A DNA stretch of 64,000 nt from Lasiosphaeris hirsuta (GCA_030549175.1 JAUKUA010000006.1:4402001-4466000), one strand, 5' to 3'; counted from the first letter of the stretch, positions 1-12,230 are shown. Notes: a model not told the origin generated them from the sequence alone. Program-made: numbers and translations.

Positions 1-436
1 CGTCCGTACTGATACCGGGGGAAGAAAAGAAGTGTGCTTCTCTACACTAATAATATACGGTCACAAGCTTCTTTATAGGAGAGCAAACTGGATGTCAAGC
101 TTTAAGGAGAAGCAGAGGAGTGAGAATGACTCTCAAAATCAATCAATAATCTGGGCTAGTATTACCTCCAGGCACTTTGATATCCGTTGGCCCTTTCCCT
201 TATGTCCCTTCCATAACCCCGACCCGGGTTGACCAAGGTACCAGCGCAATGATGCCAAAAGCTCAGTAGAGAACTTCCTCGGGTTGTCCACCTCACTTCT
301 TGCATGTCTGCCACTGCAAGTAGTGGATCTGCTTGAATTTAAGATCCGTCGAGTCGACCTACACATCCATCGCAAGCACGATGACAATCAGCCTCGGTTA
401 CTTCAATTTGATTCAATACAAAGTTCTGCTTGCAGT
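1..436. other. Intergenic, no gene seen
   Basis: This is the left edge, downstream of the DUF4360 gene. Short ORFs on both strands have no recognisable domains. It probably holds the 3' UTR of the minus-strand gene. Confidence 0.5.
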
Positions 437-1130
437 TCATATCTCGGGATCTGTGCCACAGGCCCGCCAAACGACTTCAATGGATGAGAGGGAATTTACC
501 GTCAACAAGGCCGCCTTGTTCGAGTCCTGGGGTGACAGCCGGACTTCGGAGTTGATGTTCAGCAGACCCTCGATGCCGCACGGCGACCAGACGGTGCTCT
601 CCACTCCGAACTGATCCGTCTTGATGTAGTTGTCGTCATATGGGCCCTTGATTGTCAAGGTGGACGAAATCTGGCACAACGTCAGCTTGAGGGAGATGAT
701 ATGTGTCCAAAAGACTTACCTGGCGGGACTCGCCCGAGAAGTAGTAGGTCGCCTTGCAGACGCCCGTGTCGCCCGAGGGGATCTGGGCGTAGCCGCGGTA
801 GTCGGCCTTGAAGACGGAGAACTGCCAGCCGGACGGGTAGCGGAGCTTGACGTTGAGCTGGCAGTTCTTGCGGTAGTTGGAGGCGGCGATGTTCTTGCCC
901 GCCTGCGCGACGAAGCTCGTGTAGAGCAGCGTCAGTGTCGTCAGGTCGGTCGACAGCTGGCCCGAGACCGAGCCGGCCGGGCAGCCCGAACCGGCGAAGG
1001 CGATGCCCGTGATCTCCACATCGTGGCCCGACGGGCCTCCGGCCAGGGCGGTGGTCAAGGTCCGGGCCTCGTCCACCGGGGCGGCAGTGGCAAGGCCGGC
1101 GAGGAAGGGGATGATGTGGGACAGACGCAT
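437..1130 (-). CDS. Secreted DUF4360 protein
   Basis: Two exons, 1130-720 and 670-437, encode 214 residues. The intron has a GTAAGT donor, a CTGAC branch point and a CCAG acceptor, and joins in phase 0. The ATG at 1130 begins a signal peptide (MRLSHIIPFLAGLATAAP). The mature part carries DUF4360 features: a GCPAGSVSGQLS segment, an NCQLNVKLRYPSGWQFSV segment, and after the intron WSPCGIEGLLNINSEVRLSP. The family consists of small secreted fungal proteins with paired cysteines and unknown biochemical role. The protein is expected to be extracellular. The splice model rests on the conserved join from YYFSGESRQ into ISSTLTIKGPYDD. The last 15 or so residues are less like the family, so the exact C-terminus is less certain. 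Confidence 0.85.
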
Positions 1131-1241
1131 GGTGGTAATGACTTTTGAAAAGGGGGGAAGGGGGAATGAGTTAAGTTGACTGAGTAGGTGGCTGATCGGT
1201 ATGGAACCATGACTAGGAATATGCGGGTGGCCATCTACGGT

Positions 1242-1248
1242 TTTTATA
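1242..1248 (-). promoter_or_regulatory. TATA box of DUF4360 gene
   Basis: TATAAAA on the minus strand lies about 110 bp upstream of the chosen ATG, a normal spacing for a fungal core promoter. Assignment is by position and sequence only. Confidence 0.5.
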
Positions 1249-2798
1249 CCCATCTTGCTTTCAACTTGATTCACCAACCAATATCCTGACCAAGCTGTGC
1301 TGCTCCTATTCTCGTCCATTGCCTGCCACGGGATATTGACCACTCTACCTTCTGTATTGCAATGCTACCCTTCTCATGTGTAGTTCTTGCCCAAAGACAG
1401 CCTATCGTGTCACGGAGTTCGGTTCCGGCCTGATGTGGAATAACTGCTGGTGGTCTCCTGACACGACGCAAAATCCACAAAAAATATAAGGCCTTGGTGT
1501 TGAGGGGCGAACAGCTGGCCCAGAACGGCCATGTCATTTGAAAGCCGATATTAACTAGCCCCTAGGCTCCCCGATATGTACAATGTCGGGGGGTAATATA
1601 TACCCTCTGCCCGCTGCTATTTTTGTACCAGGGCGAGCCCTCCTAGCTCCAGCTTCCTGGGATTCAGGGCTCGGGTAGGCCAGAAGCAGCAGGACGTACC
1701 ACCCGCATTTCCACTGGTTCAGGTCGTCATGCCAAGCTCGCACATGTGCGCTTCATACGCGGGCCAATCAGCCCCTCGGCCAGGCTCGGCGGAACTCATG
1801 TCCAATGCTAATCGATACAAAATCAACCCAATCTCGTTCTCCCCCTCGTTTCGGGCCAAATCAAAGGAGAAGCCTCCAATGTCACGATGTAGAGAGACAG
1901 AACTCAGCCATAACGAAGACCTTGATCAAAACCCGGTTACTGGCTGGCGGAAAGTCGGTCACGACTTCGGCTGAGGGAAAATCCGGGGAAGGTCAACAGC
2001 TGAAAAGCAGGGACTAAAACAGGCTAATATCAGCGACCAGAGTCTAGAGCATGTGAACATGCCCTTTTGATTACTCGCCCAATCATGACGCGATGCAAGA
2101 GAAACAAGGTTAAAATTGCTCCCTGGGGTCTACTATATCGCTATCGAGCCAGCTCCCATGTCATTGACTCGGGCACGTTCTTTTAGACCACACTGGTCAG
2201 CACCAGAAATGCCTGTTACTTGAGAGGAAAAACACGCGCTTCTCTTCTTTGGCCGCAATCTCGCCGTCCATGACGCCATCGCAGCAGGCCTCGCCAGCAA
2301 ACGAGAAAAAGACCATCCTCGACGTCGGGTCGTAGGATGACAGGAATCTGGGCCCCGCAGAATATGGCAACCACGTCTCTGCCCCACCCTGGTGGTGAAA
2401 TACAGATCCGAGATGGGCACGCGGCCAACGCGCCTCTTATTTGCGCCGTGGCATCTCAGCGCCGTAGATTTGCTCCTCCTTCTTCTCGAGCCAGCGCTGC
2501 CACAGCGACTCGAATCTATCAAAGAAGTCCAAGATAACTTGACGTCTAGGTAATGCGGGGGTTTGGAGTATTGTAGGGATGCAGCACGGCATGCATGATT
2601 GAGCTTACAAACTCATCCGTCTCCAACAGGTGCCTATCTCCGGTGCAAATGCAAAGTCTCTCTCTAAATGCCAGTGTTTTTCCTCCTCCCTCTCTAACTC
2701 CCATCCTAAAACGCCATGATATATGATTTCAAAAGCACACCAAATATCGCCACAAGACCAAAAAAAAAAAAAAAAAAAAAAGAAGACCCAGAACGCCT
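1249..2798. other. Intergenic, no gene seen
   Basis: 1.5 kb between two minus-strand genes. ORFs here are short, overlap on both strands and show no domain. An A20 run at about 2760-2780 lies just past the stop codon of the next gene. Nothing else is recognised. Confidence 0.5.
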
Positions 2799-3685
2799 TT
2801 AAACCCGGTGGCCATATAATTCGGCTCGATCTGTTGCTGCGGGCAACTCAGCCGGCGCGTAGGAGCTATCAAGCTCCTGTCGCACAGGCGCTCCCCCGAC
2901 CAATTCCATTTTCGGCGGCTCGGGGTAAACAGCCGGCCATGTATTCTCCGTCTGTTTCCTTACCTCCCCCAACAGCCTTTTGTTCTTCTTCATCTTCCAC
3001 AACAAAAAGACAACGGCGGCGATAAGCAACGCGCCAATGGCAGCCCCCACACCGATACCAGCTTGAGCCCCCGCCGTCAATCCCTGCGCCGCCTGGCTCG
3101 GTTGCGGTGTCCCCGACGGGGTCCCGTTCCCGGGCAGTGTCGTCGTCAGGTAGGGTGCAAATGATGTCGTAGAGGCCAAAGTAGAACTCGGGATCGAACT
3201 TGTGGATGATGTCGAGATCGGATTGACCACGACGAACTGGCTGGCGGCAGCGCTCCAGGTCGCCCAGGTCTGGGGCTTGGACGGGAGGACGTCGAATCGA
3301 CCGACGCCGTTGTCGCAGCAAAAGGCGTTATGGTCGCAGCAGTACGAGGTGTCGCTCTTGGTCACGTTGGAGCACGATATAAGGTCGGTTCCGCCGGTAT
3401 TTGCGCCTTGGTCGCCCGTGTTAGCACACCCATCGCGCCGCTTCTTGGATCCATGCGACACTCACTCAGACAAAACAGCGGACACTCCGCAGACGACCAG
3501 CTCTCAGAAGTGCACGATCCGCGCACAATATTGCCGTCGGGGCCGCTGCACAGCCTGTTGGTGAGGCAGGTCGAGCCGAGCCCGCCGCCGCAGCACGCAC
3601 TGTCGACGGCATCCGGGTTGCAGGGGGAGTCGCCGCTAGCCGACCTCCCATTGGGATAATAACATTTGGAAGCAGAACTCGCCAT
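2799..3685 (-). CDS. Cys-rich single-pass membrane protein
   Basis: Two exons, 3685-3466 and 3406-2799, encode 275 residues. The intron is GTGAGT ... GCTAAC ... CAAG and joins in phase 1 to give CPLFCLSANTGG. The N-terminal 120 or so residues are Cys-rich (CYYPNG, DSACCGGGLGSTCL, CPLFCLS, SYCCDHNAFCCDNG). A Ser/Thr/Pro-rich stalk follows, then a transmembrane helix (GVGAAIGALLIAAVVFLLW) with a basic KMKKNKR flank and a cytosolic tail of about 65 residues. There is no N-terminal signal peptide, so a Cys-rich ectodomain with a reverse-signal-anchor topology is inferred. Many filamentous ascomycetes carry such wall-sensor-like proteins without a known function. A longer upstream ORF reaches 3913, but it reads through the GA repeat and is unlikely to be coding. 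Confidence 0.75.
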
Positions 3686-3740
3686 TCTGGCCGTGACGTG
3701 TGAACCGCGTCCGCATGTGACGCGCCAAGGGTAGAGAGTG

Positions 3741-3781
3741 GGAGAGAGAGAGAGAGAGAGAGAGAGAAAGAAAGAGAGAAA
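3741..3781. repeat. (GA)n microsatellite
   Basis: An almost pure GA/GAAA run of about 40 bp lies 56 bp upstream of the membrane-protein start codon. In the sense of that gene it is a CT-rich tract, a common element of filamentous-fungal promoters and leaders. Confidence 0.9.
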
Positions 3782-4584
3782 GCGACAATCGGCACGGGTA
3801 AGAATCCGGGGGAATCTAAACCACGGGAAACGCGGCAGAATATACCCTGCCACGTTGCGCAGCACGCAGCTGGATTGTTTCAGACGTGTGTGGGGCGCTA
3901 GTCGCGAAGCCACTGATCAACGCTCGAATCTTGCATCCCGACCTCACTGCCGTCTTCGATTGGCCAGTCTAAACATGGGGAGTCAGATATTAGCTATCTA
4001 GCAGCGCTGTCACTTGACCTGCAATACAAACCAAAGAGTGTACGGAGTAAGAGTAAGCCACTAGGAATTGTGAATTCCTATAGGAGATGGGTAGTTAGTA
4101 TTTCTCCTAGACACTATCTAGTAGCTGGAGTCAGCGTCAGGTCGCTCCTATTTATTCCTCTTTATTTGTCTTGGCCGCTACGTCCGCAGCCCCTCCGGAG
4201 CCTTCCAGTGCCAGATCTCCATTCAACAAGTTTTGCAATTCCAAGTCCAGCATATCTTATCTATGACCAGCTGCCACGACGTACCTAACCTCACCCCAGC
4301 CAAAGCATTTACCAGCACGGGGAGCAATGTCTCATGAATTTTATTTTATCAAATACTCCCAGAAGACAGCATCCGCCTCCTTCGAATCCAACCACACACA
4401 CCCCGATGAGAAGGCCGCCGTCGAATGCCAGCTTCTGGTATACCCCTACATAAATTCATTTACAAAGAGGGCCCATCTCTACGGGGCACTCTCGTATGTT
4501 GTCTGGGGATCGGCATCATCCAAGCCGCAGTCAATATTCAATATTTACCGACTTGGGACTGGAGCCTTTTTTCAGGTTGATTCC
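3782..4584. other. Intergenic, no gene seen
   Basis: Holds the upstream region of the membrane-protein gene and the 3' flank of the lactone-oxidase gene. Only short ORFs without domains are present. Confidence 0.5.
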
Positions 4585-6325
4585 CTACTCGCTGAGCCGT
4601 AGCCGGTTGGTAAAGGCATTATCAAACATACCCGTCTTATTCAGCTCACGGTACACGGCCTGCCACTTGCCCAGGTCCGGATACCACTTTCGCACGTCAT
4701 CGGATGTGGTGAAGCCCCAGTCCAAGCCCCAGTGAAGGCGGACACTATGGTTTCCAAGGCCACCGACTGTCGTACAAACAACCTCCTTGACCTTTCCAAG
4801 TAGGTCGCGGTCGTGGTGGATGCCATACAGCATGTCCAGCTCGATGGCAACCGTGAACCTCCCCGCCTGCGGCGCTAGGAAGGCATCCGATGACTTGATG
4901 AAACGGATGCCAAGAGGGCCAGCAATATACCATTTCTTCTCCTTGCCGAGCGACTTGAATGCAGCAAGCACCTTGTCGATAGCGTCAACGCAGTCCTCCG
5001 CCGCGTCGACATGCAGCTCGACCGCCCATGCCTTCATCGTGTTCTCGATGCCGAGGGTGAAGACGGTGTGGCTGACATCCACGTACGGCGGGTCCATGTC
5101 TTGGAGGAAGCCGAGGGCTCCGCTGATGACAACACGGTTGAGCAACCCCGGGGCCGTGTTCAGCAACACGACGAGGGCCGCCGAGCTCTTCACGCCAATC
5201 ACCTCGAGCCACTTTGAGATGCCCGTCAGCCGTGCACCGCGCGGTGCTGTCAACTCCTCGCGGGTGCGCTTGACCTGGATGCATTCGTGCGTGGAGTCGC
5301 CTTGGGCGTACGGGTTGATGAGCAGCTCAAAGTGGTCGGTGTTCTGGAGGATCGGGGGCGGCCATGATGATGACGACGACGGCGACAGCAGCGGTTTCAT
5401 CTCTTCCCATGTCGTCAGGGTGCGCACCTCGGAGAGACTAAAGGCCTTCTGCACGCGCATCGTGTAGCTGTAGATGATGCCCAGGCATCCCATGGCCACT
5501 TTGGCAGCACGGAACCAATCGTCGTCCTGCTTCAGCTCGACGAGCACGTCGGGGGCCTCGGGGAGATGGCCGGGGAACTTGGCCGGGTCCGTGATGGGTT
5601 GTGCGGTTGATGAAGGTGAGGGTTCGATCTGGTACACCTTGCCGCTCTCCGTCACGAGGACGATGGAGAGGACGAAATCGGCCATCGGTCCGTACTTTGC
5701 ACCGGAACCGTGCGTGCCCGTCGAAAGAGCGCCCGAGCGAAAGAGCGCCCGAGATGGTTTGTCCGTCGTAGGCGCCCATGTTGATGAGCCCCAGGTTCCG
5801 GGCGTCAAGTTCCTTGTTAAGGTCCGCAACGGTAATCCCGCACTGGGCTCTGATCGTGTTGGCCGGATCCGAAACATGATGCAGGATTGAGGCGTCGACG
5901 GAGAAGACTTGCTTGAGCCACTTTTGCGGTTTGACGAGGATGGCGTCCTGCGCATTGGTGATATCCGAGAAGGAATGGCCAGACCCGATTGCTCGAACTG
6001 GCGCTTTCTTGTCTCGGGCTTCGCCGACTATGCCAACCAGCTCCTTCAACGACTTGGGACAGCGATATTTGAGCGGGACACACGGTTGTTCGTCAATGCA
6101 GTTCCTCCATGTCGGGACCGCGTCCGCGGGAGCCTGGAAGTCGTACTGGGGAGGGTAGAGGCCGCGCTCCTGCGCGACGGCATGGACCGCATTGAGGACC
6201 GTCTCAGGGTCCTCCTCAAAGGCAGCCACCAGTTGTCGCTTCTTGTCTTCGTCGTCGGGCTTTTCTAGGGCCCAGATGAAGAGCTCGATTGCTTCGTTCG
6301 GATCTACCTTGTTCACTTCGTCCAT
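4585..6325 (-). pseudogene. FAD-linked sugar-lactone oxidase, frameshifted
   Basis: The two halves of one gene lie in different frames. The 5' half (from ATG 6325) has an acidic N-terminal extension, then an FAD-binding PCMH domain with VRAIGSGHSFSDI and NMGAYDGQTISGALS. The 3' half resumes at STGTHGSGAKYGP and runs through the D-arabinono-1,4-lactone oxidase (ALO) C-terminal domain to SVRLHWGLDWG and the stop at 4585. The break is a perfect 16-bp tandem duplication at 5722-5753. With a single copy the frame is continuous and encodes 574 residues, ending in the family's usual dinucleotide-binding block (ISGALSTGTHGSG). The family oxidises aldonolactones such as L-gulono- or D-arabinono-lactone using covalently or tightly bound FAD. 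No other disruption is seen, so this is either a very recent null allele or an assembly error. Confidence 0.85.
5722..5753. repeat. 16-bp tandem duplication inside a CDS
   Basis: Two exact adjacent copies of CGAAAGAGCGCCCGAG (5722-5737 and 5738-5753). Sixteen is not a multiple of three, so the lactone-oxidase frame is lost here. Confidence 0.95.
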
Positions 6326-6697
6326 GGTTGACGATTGTCAATCAAGTATCAAAATGGTAACTAGTGGTAGAGCACTAGTGACAGTAACGTATGAATGGTA
6401 ACTGAGAGAAGCTTGAATGAAGAAAGGGGCCGAACAGAGGAGGGCTCCATTACGAGCTTTAAACCATCACCCCCCTCTTCTGTCTTCATCAGGTTGACTC
6501 GGAAAGCTGCAAGCGCACATGACGCGATAAAGTCGGACTCCAGATCAAATATTGGGTTGCAGTCCTTCTTGACCTAGCTTTCAGAAAGGATGTGTGCTTT
6601 ATTCTGTTAATGGCATCAGGCATAACGTGGCTACCAATAACCCGCTCGTGACGGGCGAGTTCGGCTGGCCACCCTCAAGACGCTAGTCCCATGAGGA

Positions 6698-6997
6698 GTG
6701 CACTGGGCTGCGCTGAACATGTGCATGCATGAAACTCGTCCCAATCCAGACCGAGATCTCGTCGCAGCTGTCACGTTCATCTTCAAGGACCGGAGAATCC
6801 TTTGGACAAGAAACCCAAACTTTAAGTATTTATCACAAGAGTCCATCAAGAAGGGCGATATTGTGGGACTGGTGGCCGGAATTTCGACCCCTTTTGTCTT
6901 GCAACCGGCTGCTCATGACGAGTACCAGCCATTTAGAAGGGTAAGAGGGGGCCAGGGAGAATGGGTTTACCCTAGTTGGGAGTGCGTGTGCTTATAG
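6698..6997 (+). pseudogene. Possible C-terminal relic of a HET-type protein
   Basis: A 99-codon ORF whose second half (KKGDIVGLVAGISTPFVLQP) resembles the motif near the C-terminus of many HET-domain proteins: a GD-[IV]-V segment, a small loop, then P-x-[VL]-L-[RQ]-P. No HET core is visible upstream, and the usual closing YVHG-type motif is missing after FRRVRGG. I infer a decayed fragment; a chance ORF is possible. Confidence 0.35.
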
Positions 6998-7797
6998 CGC
7001 CATGTACGGCGAACTCATGGAACCAACTCCTGCTGATCTGAAGTTCCAGAAAATGGTGCTGGTATAAGGTAGTTAGTTATCTTATGTATCTCAAGGACGG
7101 ATAGCATCCCCTACGCAGGTGCTTTGAGATGCCTGTTCTCTGCTTAGCATAAGAATACAACATTGTCTGAAGTAATCATCCAGTGGTTAACAAATTCCGG
7201 TCCCGCCTTCGAGAGCCCGAGATAGCCTTAGGTTCTCAAACTTGGCAGAATCGCTATTCGAGTAGTAGGCCTACCCAAGTACACCCGAACGGACTTGGCC
7301 GACGGTTAGAGAGACTACTCTTTCTGAACTCACTGTCAACTGTCATTGGAGATGTGAAAACCTAAAGGTTCGTGGCTACAATACAGATATCCAGTCTGAC
7401 AACCCACTGTCACGCAGATCAGGGAAAACAACCTAGTTGAGGAACTACTAGGCCGCCATTCAAATCACGGCAATTTCCATCCAACTTCTAAACCCGAGCC
7501 CCAGACAGAGAGTCTTACTGAAGGGTTTGGATTGATCAGACTCGGACCTGAGAGTTTCGAGCACGAGCTTGTGGAAGCACGAGTGTAAAAGAGTTGAGAA
7601 TGATGACATGCCCGAACTAGAGCGCTTTCACCATTGCCGGTGGCGAGAATGGGTTATGTGGGGTTGAATAGTGAGAGGTGTAAGCATAGTAATAAGTAAC
7701 GGACGGTGCTGGGTGTCAGAACATCATAGAGTCCGAGCCATCATCAGTATTGGACGGAAGATGGCTCGGTGCACACAGGTTGTCGTAGTTGCCTGGG

Positions 7798-7831
7798 GTA
7801 CCTACCTACCTACCTACCTTACCTAGGTAGC
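7798..7831. repeat. (CCTA)n tract
   Basis: Imperfect tandem TACC/CCTA units around an ACCTAGGT palindrome. Short interstitial CCTA tracts like this recur in the window (also about 36530). Confidence 0.7.
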
Positions 7832-10800
7832 CTCTGAGTCAACCGCTACTGCTACAGCTACAAGATTAAGGCATCTAAGCTAAGGTATGTTTTCTAGAGT
7901 CGTGCTTCCACGGCCCTGACAGGCGGGCAACTGGCTCGACTTAGGTGCAAACAGATATTCACCCTCGAGGTGTCTTTCTAATGTGCACTGCTGTGGGCAT
8001 GAACAATTGAGAGTCTGTCCGACATGTCACACAGAAGTTGCACTTGACAACAGTAACTAGTAGGATCAGGGATCTACGGACTTATTGATATCAGACGGCA
8101 TGACAACATGCAAAGCTTTGGGATTGGGCCCAAGGTTTTCCACTCTCAATGTTCCTTTCTCCAACAGAGGTAGTTTGGCTTTGCATTGGACGTGTAGGGT
8201 ACGAGCTTCCCATGATGGTGGGTAATCGGCATGCCTTGGAGTCGAGCGGTGTTTTGGGTTGGCCATGCAGGACGACTCGGAGTGAGATTTAAGTGCTTAG
8301 ATCGAACTCCATCCTATCGCATTCCATGGTAAGCACGCACACTGCGCAGTTCTCGCATTGCATTGGTTGCTCGGTCTGACAGCGTTCTTAGCGGTTGATC
8401 TCGACATGCCCCGCGGTTTGCCATGTGTTGTACCAAGATATAGGGCAGAAATGAGATGGGGCGAGACAATTGGACGGCTTCAGACGTTGGTCCACATTGT
8501 ATTGGGTCCCAACAAGACTGTTGGTTGCACCGGTGCCTGAAGGGAAAGACTTGACACATTGGTGCCGGGTCGTCAGATGAAGGTACAACCAAGCAATTCA
8601 TGGTCCGATCCCTCAAGCCACAATATCCGTAGGGATGAATTACAAAGATCAGATGGTAAGTAAGAACTCATTAGTACTCCGCATCGGCGTAGGATCGCAA
8701 TCGAACCGGATCGTGGGGTCGAGCGGTCGGTTTGCGTGCTGGAAAGCTCAACGATTCCGGGACCGGTCGCGAAAACTGACGGATAAAGGGGCATCGGGCC
8801 GTGTCTGCTTGTGTTGATTTCGGTGCCGAGGCTTGTTTTGGGTATATATTTTGGGAAGCATTGAAGTGGTTGTCCCGAGGTATCCGATTGACAGCTGGTG
8901 ACAGTTGTCTGAGCCTGGCCCTTAGGCAATAAGTGATGAAGGGATGACATTCCCACGGTCGACAACTCCAAAAGTGTTCAGGGTGGTTCAGGAGTGTAGT
9001 GTGGCAGGGCTGGAGCTTGCCGTCGCAGCCGCCTCCCCCCCGCACGCACCCGCACACAACCAACAGCAAATTGCAACGCACCAACAGAGACTAGGTCAGA
9101 AATAAACCGCGCTAGGCTCTCTGGCACAATTTGCTCAGGCGCCCGGATCCCCTCGACAAAGGACTTTGCATTCGTCACGTAAAACCCATTGTCTCGCCAG
9201 CTGGCCCGGGCCTCAAGCAAGATGCGGTGGAACACCCGCGACCCGGCCACCCGAGTTGTCGAGGTGAGACAGCGGTCAGCACTCAGGACGGGAAGCAGAG
9301 ATGCAGAGATGTCAGAGATGGCAGGGAGAAAGAAAAGAAAGACCTGAGACCCGGTTTCCAGCCCCGAGGACTAGCTGCGTCTTTCATTCGACCCTCGGCA
9401 ATGCGTGTGCGCGTCGTGCGTATGTATGTCTGTACAGATCAGTTCGCTGTCGTACGCCGTATGCCGTATGGGGGTAGCGCGTCCTGCGGCGGGATATGTG
9501 CATTTCAGTTCGCTTGCGCAGCAGAAAGAGTTTGGTAACAGTTTGCAGCCCCGGCTCAGCTCAGGACGGCGCAGCCATGCACACAGCAAAAGCTCTGGAA
9601 GCATCGAGCCAAGCACAGCCAAGTCAATACAGAGATTTCAGTCAGATTCGAGGCGCTCAGTCTTGCCATTTCCAGGCCACCGGGTCACCGCCAGTAGAGA
9701 GGTCCTTGTTTGCGCGGCCGAGCTCCCCAGGAGCTGGGAACTTGGCGCCAGAAATAGCCTGCAAAGAATCCTGGGAGGCCAAAGGGAGACCAACGACGAG
9801 GCGAGGTAGGCGATATCCACTGATGCGCGCTGCGGGTCTTATGAGACATGCACCATTGGACGGGATGATCATTTTACTGGTCGACCGAAGGACCGATGGA
9901 GCGATGGCGCCAAGCTCCAACAGGGCAGCCAAAGGCAGTCACCAAAACATGCCCACAGAGCGTGAGGGCCATAGGCCTTTCCTCCTTTTTTTTTTTTTTA
10001 AATTTTTTTTATTAAAATTTTTTTAACGCTATGTTTTCAGGTTTGTTCTTTCCCGCCAGCAACATAATGCAATTCTGAAGCGACAAGGACCAGGACTGGG
10101 GCCCGGCCAGGGCGGCGCTTGCCTGGATTTAGCCCCACCACCTTTCCTCTTTATGCGCGCCCTGACCACATTGGGTAGCATCTTCAGGACTTTGTTGTCA
10201 GTCATTCTTGCCTTGCTGGGCCTAGCTCCCGTCACGCACGTCAGCACGTCAAATGGCAGCGTAGCAGTGCTCCCTGACGGCACTTTTGGTTCTCCCCCTT
10301 TTTCTCTCTCTTTTTTTGCTTCCCAATACTCAGTAGAGTCCCCCGTCCCCGCAAAACCCCTAGACCTGGCCAGTTCCGGGGCGCCTACGACTTTCGGATT
10401 CCATATTTTCACAATTACCATGGCGTCAACACTGTATGTATGCACTGGTTAATCAGCCCGTCAGCTGTCAGATGGATTATGGATCGTGGGAGGCTCGAGT
10501 TGGGCGTAGGTGGATTAAGGAGGTTGAAATGAGCCTCCACCACAACCAGGAGAAACAACCCCCCTCCTCCTTTCGTATCTGTGCATGGTGCTGCATCCTT
10601 CAGCCTGGCACGAATCAGGACGTGCCGTCGGTCCGGGCAACCAGGCATGGTGCCGGGTCGTGGCGCAGGCTCGCCGTATGGGACATGGCGATGGCGCCCC
10701 TCTAATGTCGCTGTCGGGCTTGGTGCACACCAAATCGTCGTAGAGTCTCACGGAGTTCGGTGCTGGCACCCCATCGTCGCAACACCGCAGCACCCACCGC

Positions 10801-11082
10801 GCTCCCCCGCAGGGCCCCGCTGCGCGCCAGCCTGTAAGGCTGAGTGCCGAGTGCGAGCGGGCGAGACAAAAGAGAGACACCGCATCGCCGTGGTCCGCAG
10901 CGATTTGCAACCTCAGCCGCCGTCTGGCGGTGACAAGCAGAGGAGAGCAGGTTCTGGACGCTGGCGCTTCCGAAGATGATCACAACAGGGGGAAAAGATC
11001 ACCACGCCCGCCCTAAGCTGGGGCGGCGTTGTGAGCTAGGCCCAAATCTATTGACGCAGCTGCATGGTCCCCCCCGACGCCT

Positions 11083-11102
11083 CCCCCCCCCCCCCCCCCC
11101 CC
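11083..11102. repeat. C20 homopolymer
   Basis: Twenty consecutive C residues, about 480 bp upstream of the NTF2-like gene. It is one of at least nine C/G runs of 11-23 bases in this window. Confidence 0.9.
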
Positions 11103-11579
11103 AAGCTGAGTGATCTCATCTCCCCCTCCTGCGACCGCCCTGCGCGCTCCCAGGCGCCATGCGGCTACTAAGGACCCAAACTAGGCTCGGGTGAGCACAG
11201 GCACAAGCACAAGCAGCGCAAGCACGGCGAGGTGGCAGCGAGGTGGCAGTGGGGATGTCCTTCACACACGACGACTGGGGTGGCCAGCCAGCGAGCCCTG
11301 CCACGGTCCCACGGTCCCCCGGTCGCGTCGCGAAAGGAACAATAAACCTGCCCATGCCGCCCGAGCTCGAGCACACCCAAAGCAGATAGATAAAGGGGAA
11401 GCCTGCCCGTTCTTGGAAGAGTAGAAAAGCATCAGACGGCCCGCCTTCACACCAGTCCCGAGTTAACCCAGCATCCTCCTACCGTCTTTCTTCTCTTGCA
11501 TTTTGTCCAACTAAGACTTTTTTGTCTACCACATTCGTTAGTGCACCAGAAGTTCGTCCGCAAAAACCCACCCATCAAG

Positions 11580-12230
11580 ATGCAACTCATCAAGTCTCTC
11601 GCCGTCCTCGGCCTCGCCGCCATGTCCTCGGCCGCCGCCATCGACTCGAGCCCCGTCCCCCTCACGCTCAAGAAGACCATCAAGTCGCGCGAGGAGCAGA
11701 AGTGCCTGTGCCAGAGCGACGTCGACGGCCTGATCTCGGCGTACGTCAATATCATCACTCTGTGGAAGCCCGAGTACGCCGACTTCCTCCACGAGAGCTT
11801 CATCGACTACTCCGACAGCATCAACGTCCTCGCTGGTGTCCCCACCGGTGTCCCCATCTTCCCGACCAAGCAGGACTTCATTGACCACGAGACCACGGCT
11901 GTAAGTCGACCAAGCTACTCTCCCCTTCCCACCGACTCCGCCAGCCATGCTAACTTTGTGCAGCCGGATCTCCTTCCCATCGAGGTCACCAAGCAGGGTC
12001 CCTGGGACTGCGACCAGCTGTCGTTCGTCTGGTCGGTTTCGTTCCCCAAGACCGTCCGTGGTGTCACGATCCTCGGCGCCAAGAAGAGCGATGCTGGTGC
12101 CTGGCAGATCAGCAGCATCGACGTCGAGTTCAACTCCCTGAACTTCTTCCAGAACGTCGGCGGCAGCATCACCCCTCCCGGCGCCCCGGCCCCGGTCTCG
12201 TCCGCCGCTCCTGCCACCACCACCGTCTAA
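11580..12230 (+). CDS. Secreted NTF2-like domain protein
   Basis: Two exons, 11580-11900 and 11964-12230, encode 195 residues. The 63-bp intron (GTAAGT ... GCTAAC ... GCAG) is a multiple of three and is open in frame, so an unspliced ORF also exists; canonical signals favour splicing. The ATG at 11580 gives a signal peptide (MQLIKSLAVLGLAAMSSAAA). The mature domain has the compact alpha+beta pattern of NTF2-like proteins: a helix with CLCQSDVDGLISAYVNIIT, an FIDYSDSINVLAG strand, WDCDQLSFVWSVSF, and a final AWQISSIDVEFNSL strand. Similar small secreted proteins are common in plant-associated and saprotrophic ascomycetes; no enzymatic role is established. A Pro/Ala/Thr-rich tail ends the protein. 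Confidence 0.8.
   Translation: MQLIKSLAVLGLAAMSSAAAIDSSPVPLTLKKTIKSREEQKCLCQSDVDGLISAYVNIITLWKPEYADFLHESFIDYSDSINVLAGVPTGVPIFPTKQDFIDHETTAVSRPSYSPLPTDSASHANFVQPDLLPIEVTKQGPWDCDQLSFVWSVSFPKTVRGVTILGAKKSDAGAWQISSIDVEFNSLNFFQNVGGSITPPGAPAPVSSAAPATTTV

Larger units (their letters stand above)
6326..11579. other. Gene-poor stretch
   Basis: 5.2 kb without a convincing intact gene. Apart from the HET-like relic at 6698-6997, it contains a (CCTA)n tract at about 7800-7830, an A/T homopolymer block at about 9986-10025 and a C20 run at 11083-11102. ORFs of 60-176 codons overlap on both strands and show no family signature. CT-rich sequence in the last 150 bp belongs to the promoter and leader of the next gene. 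Confidence 0.55.
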
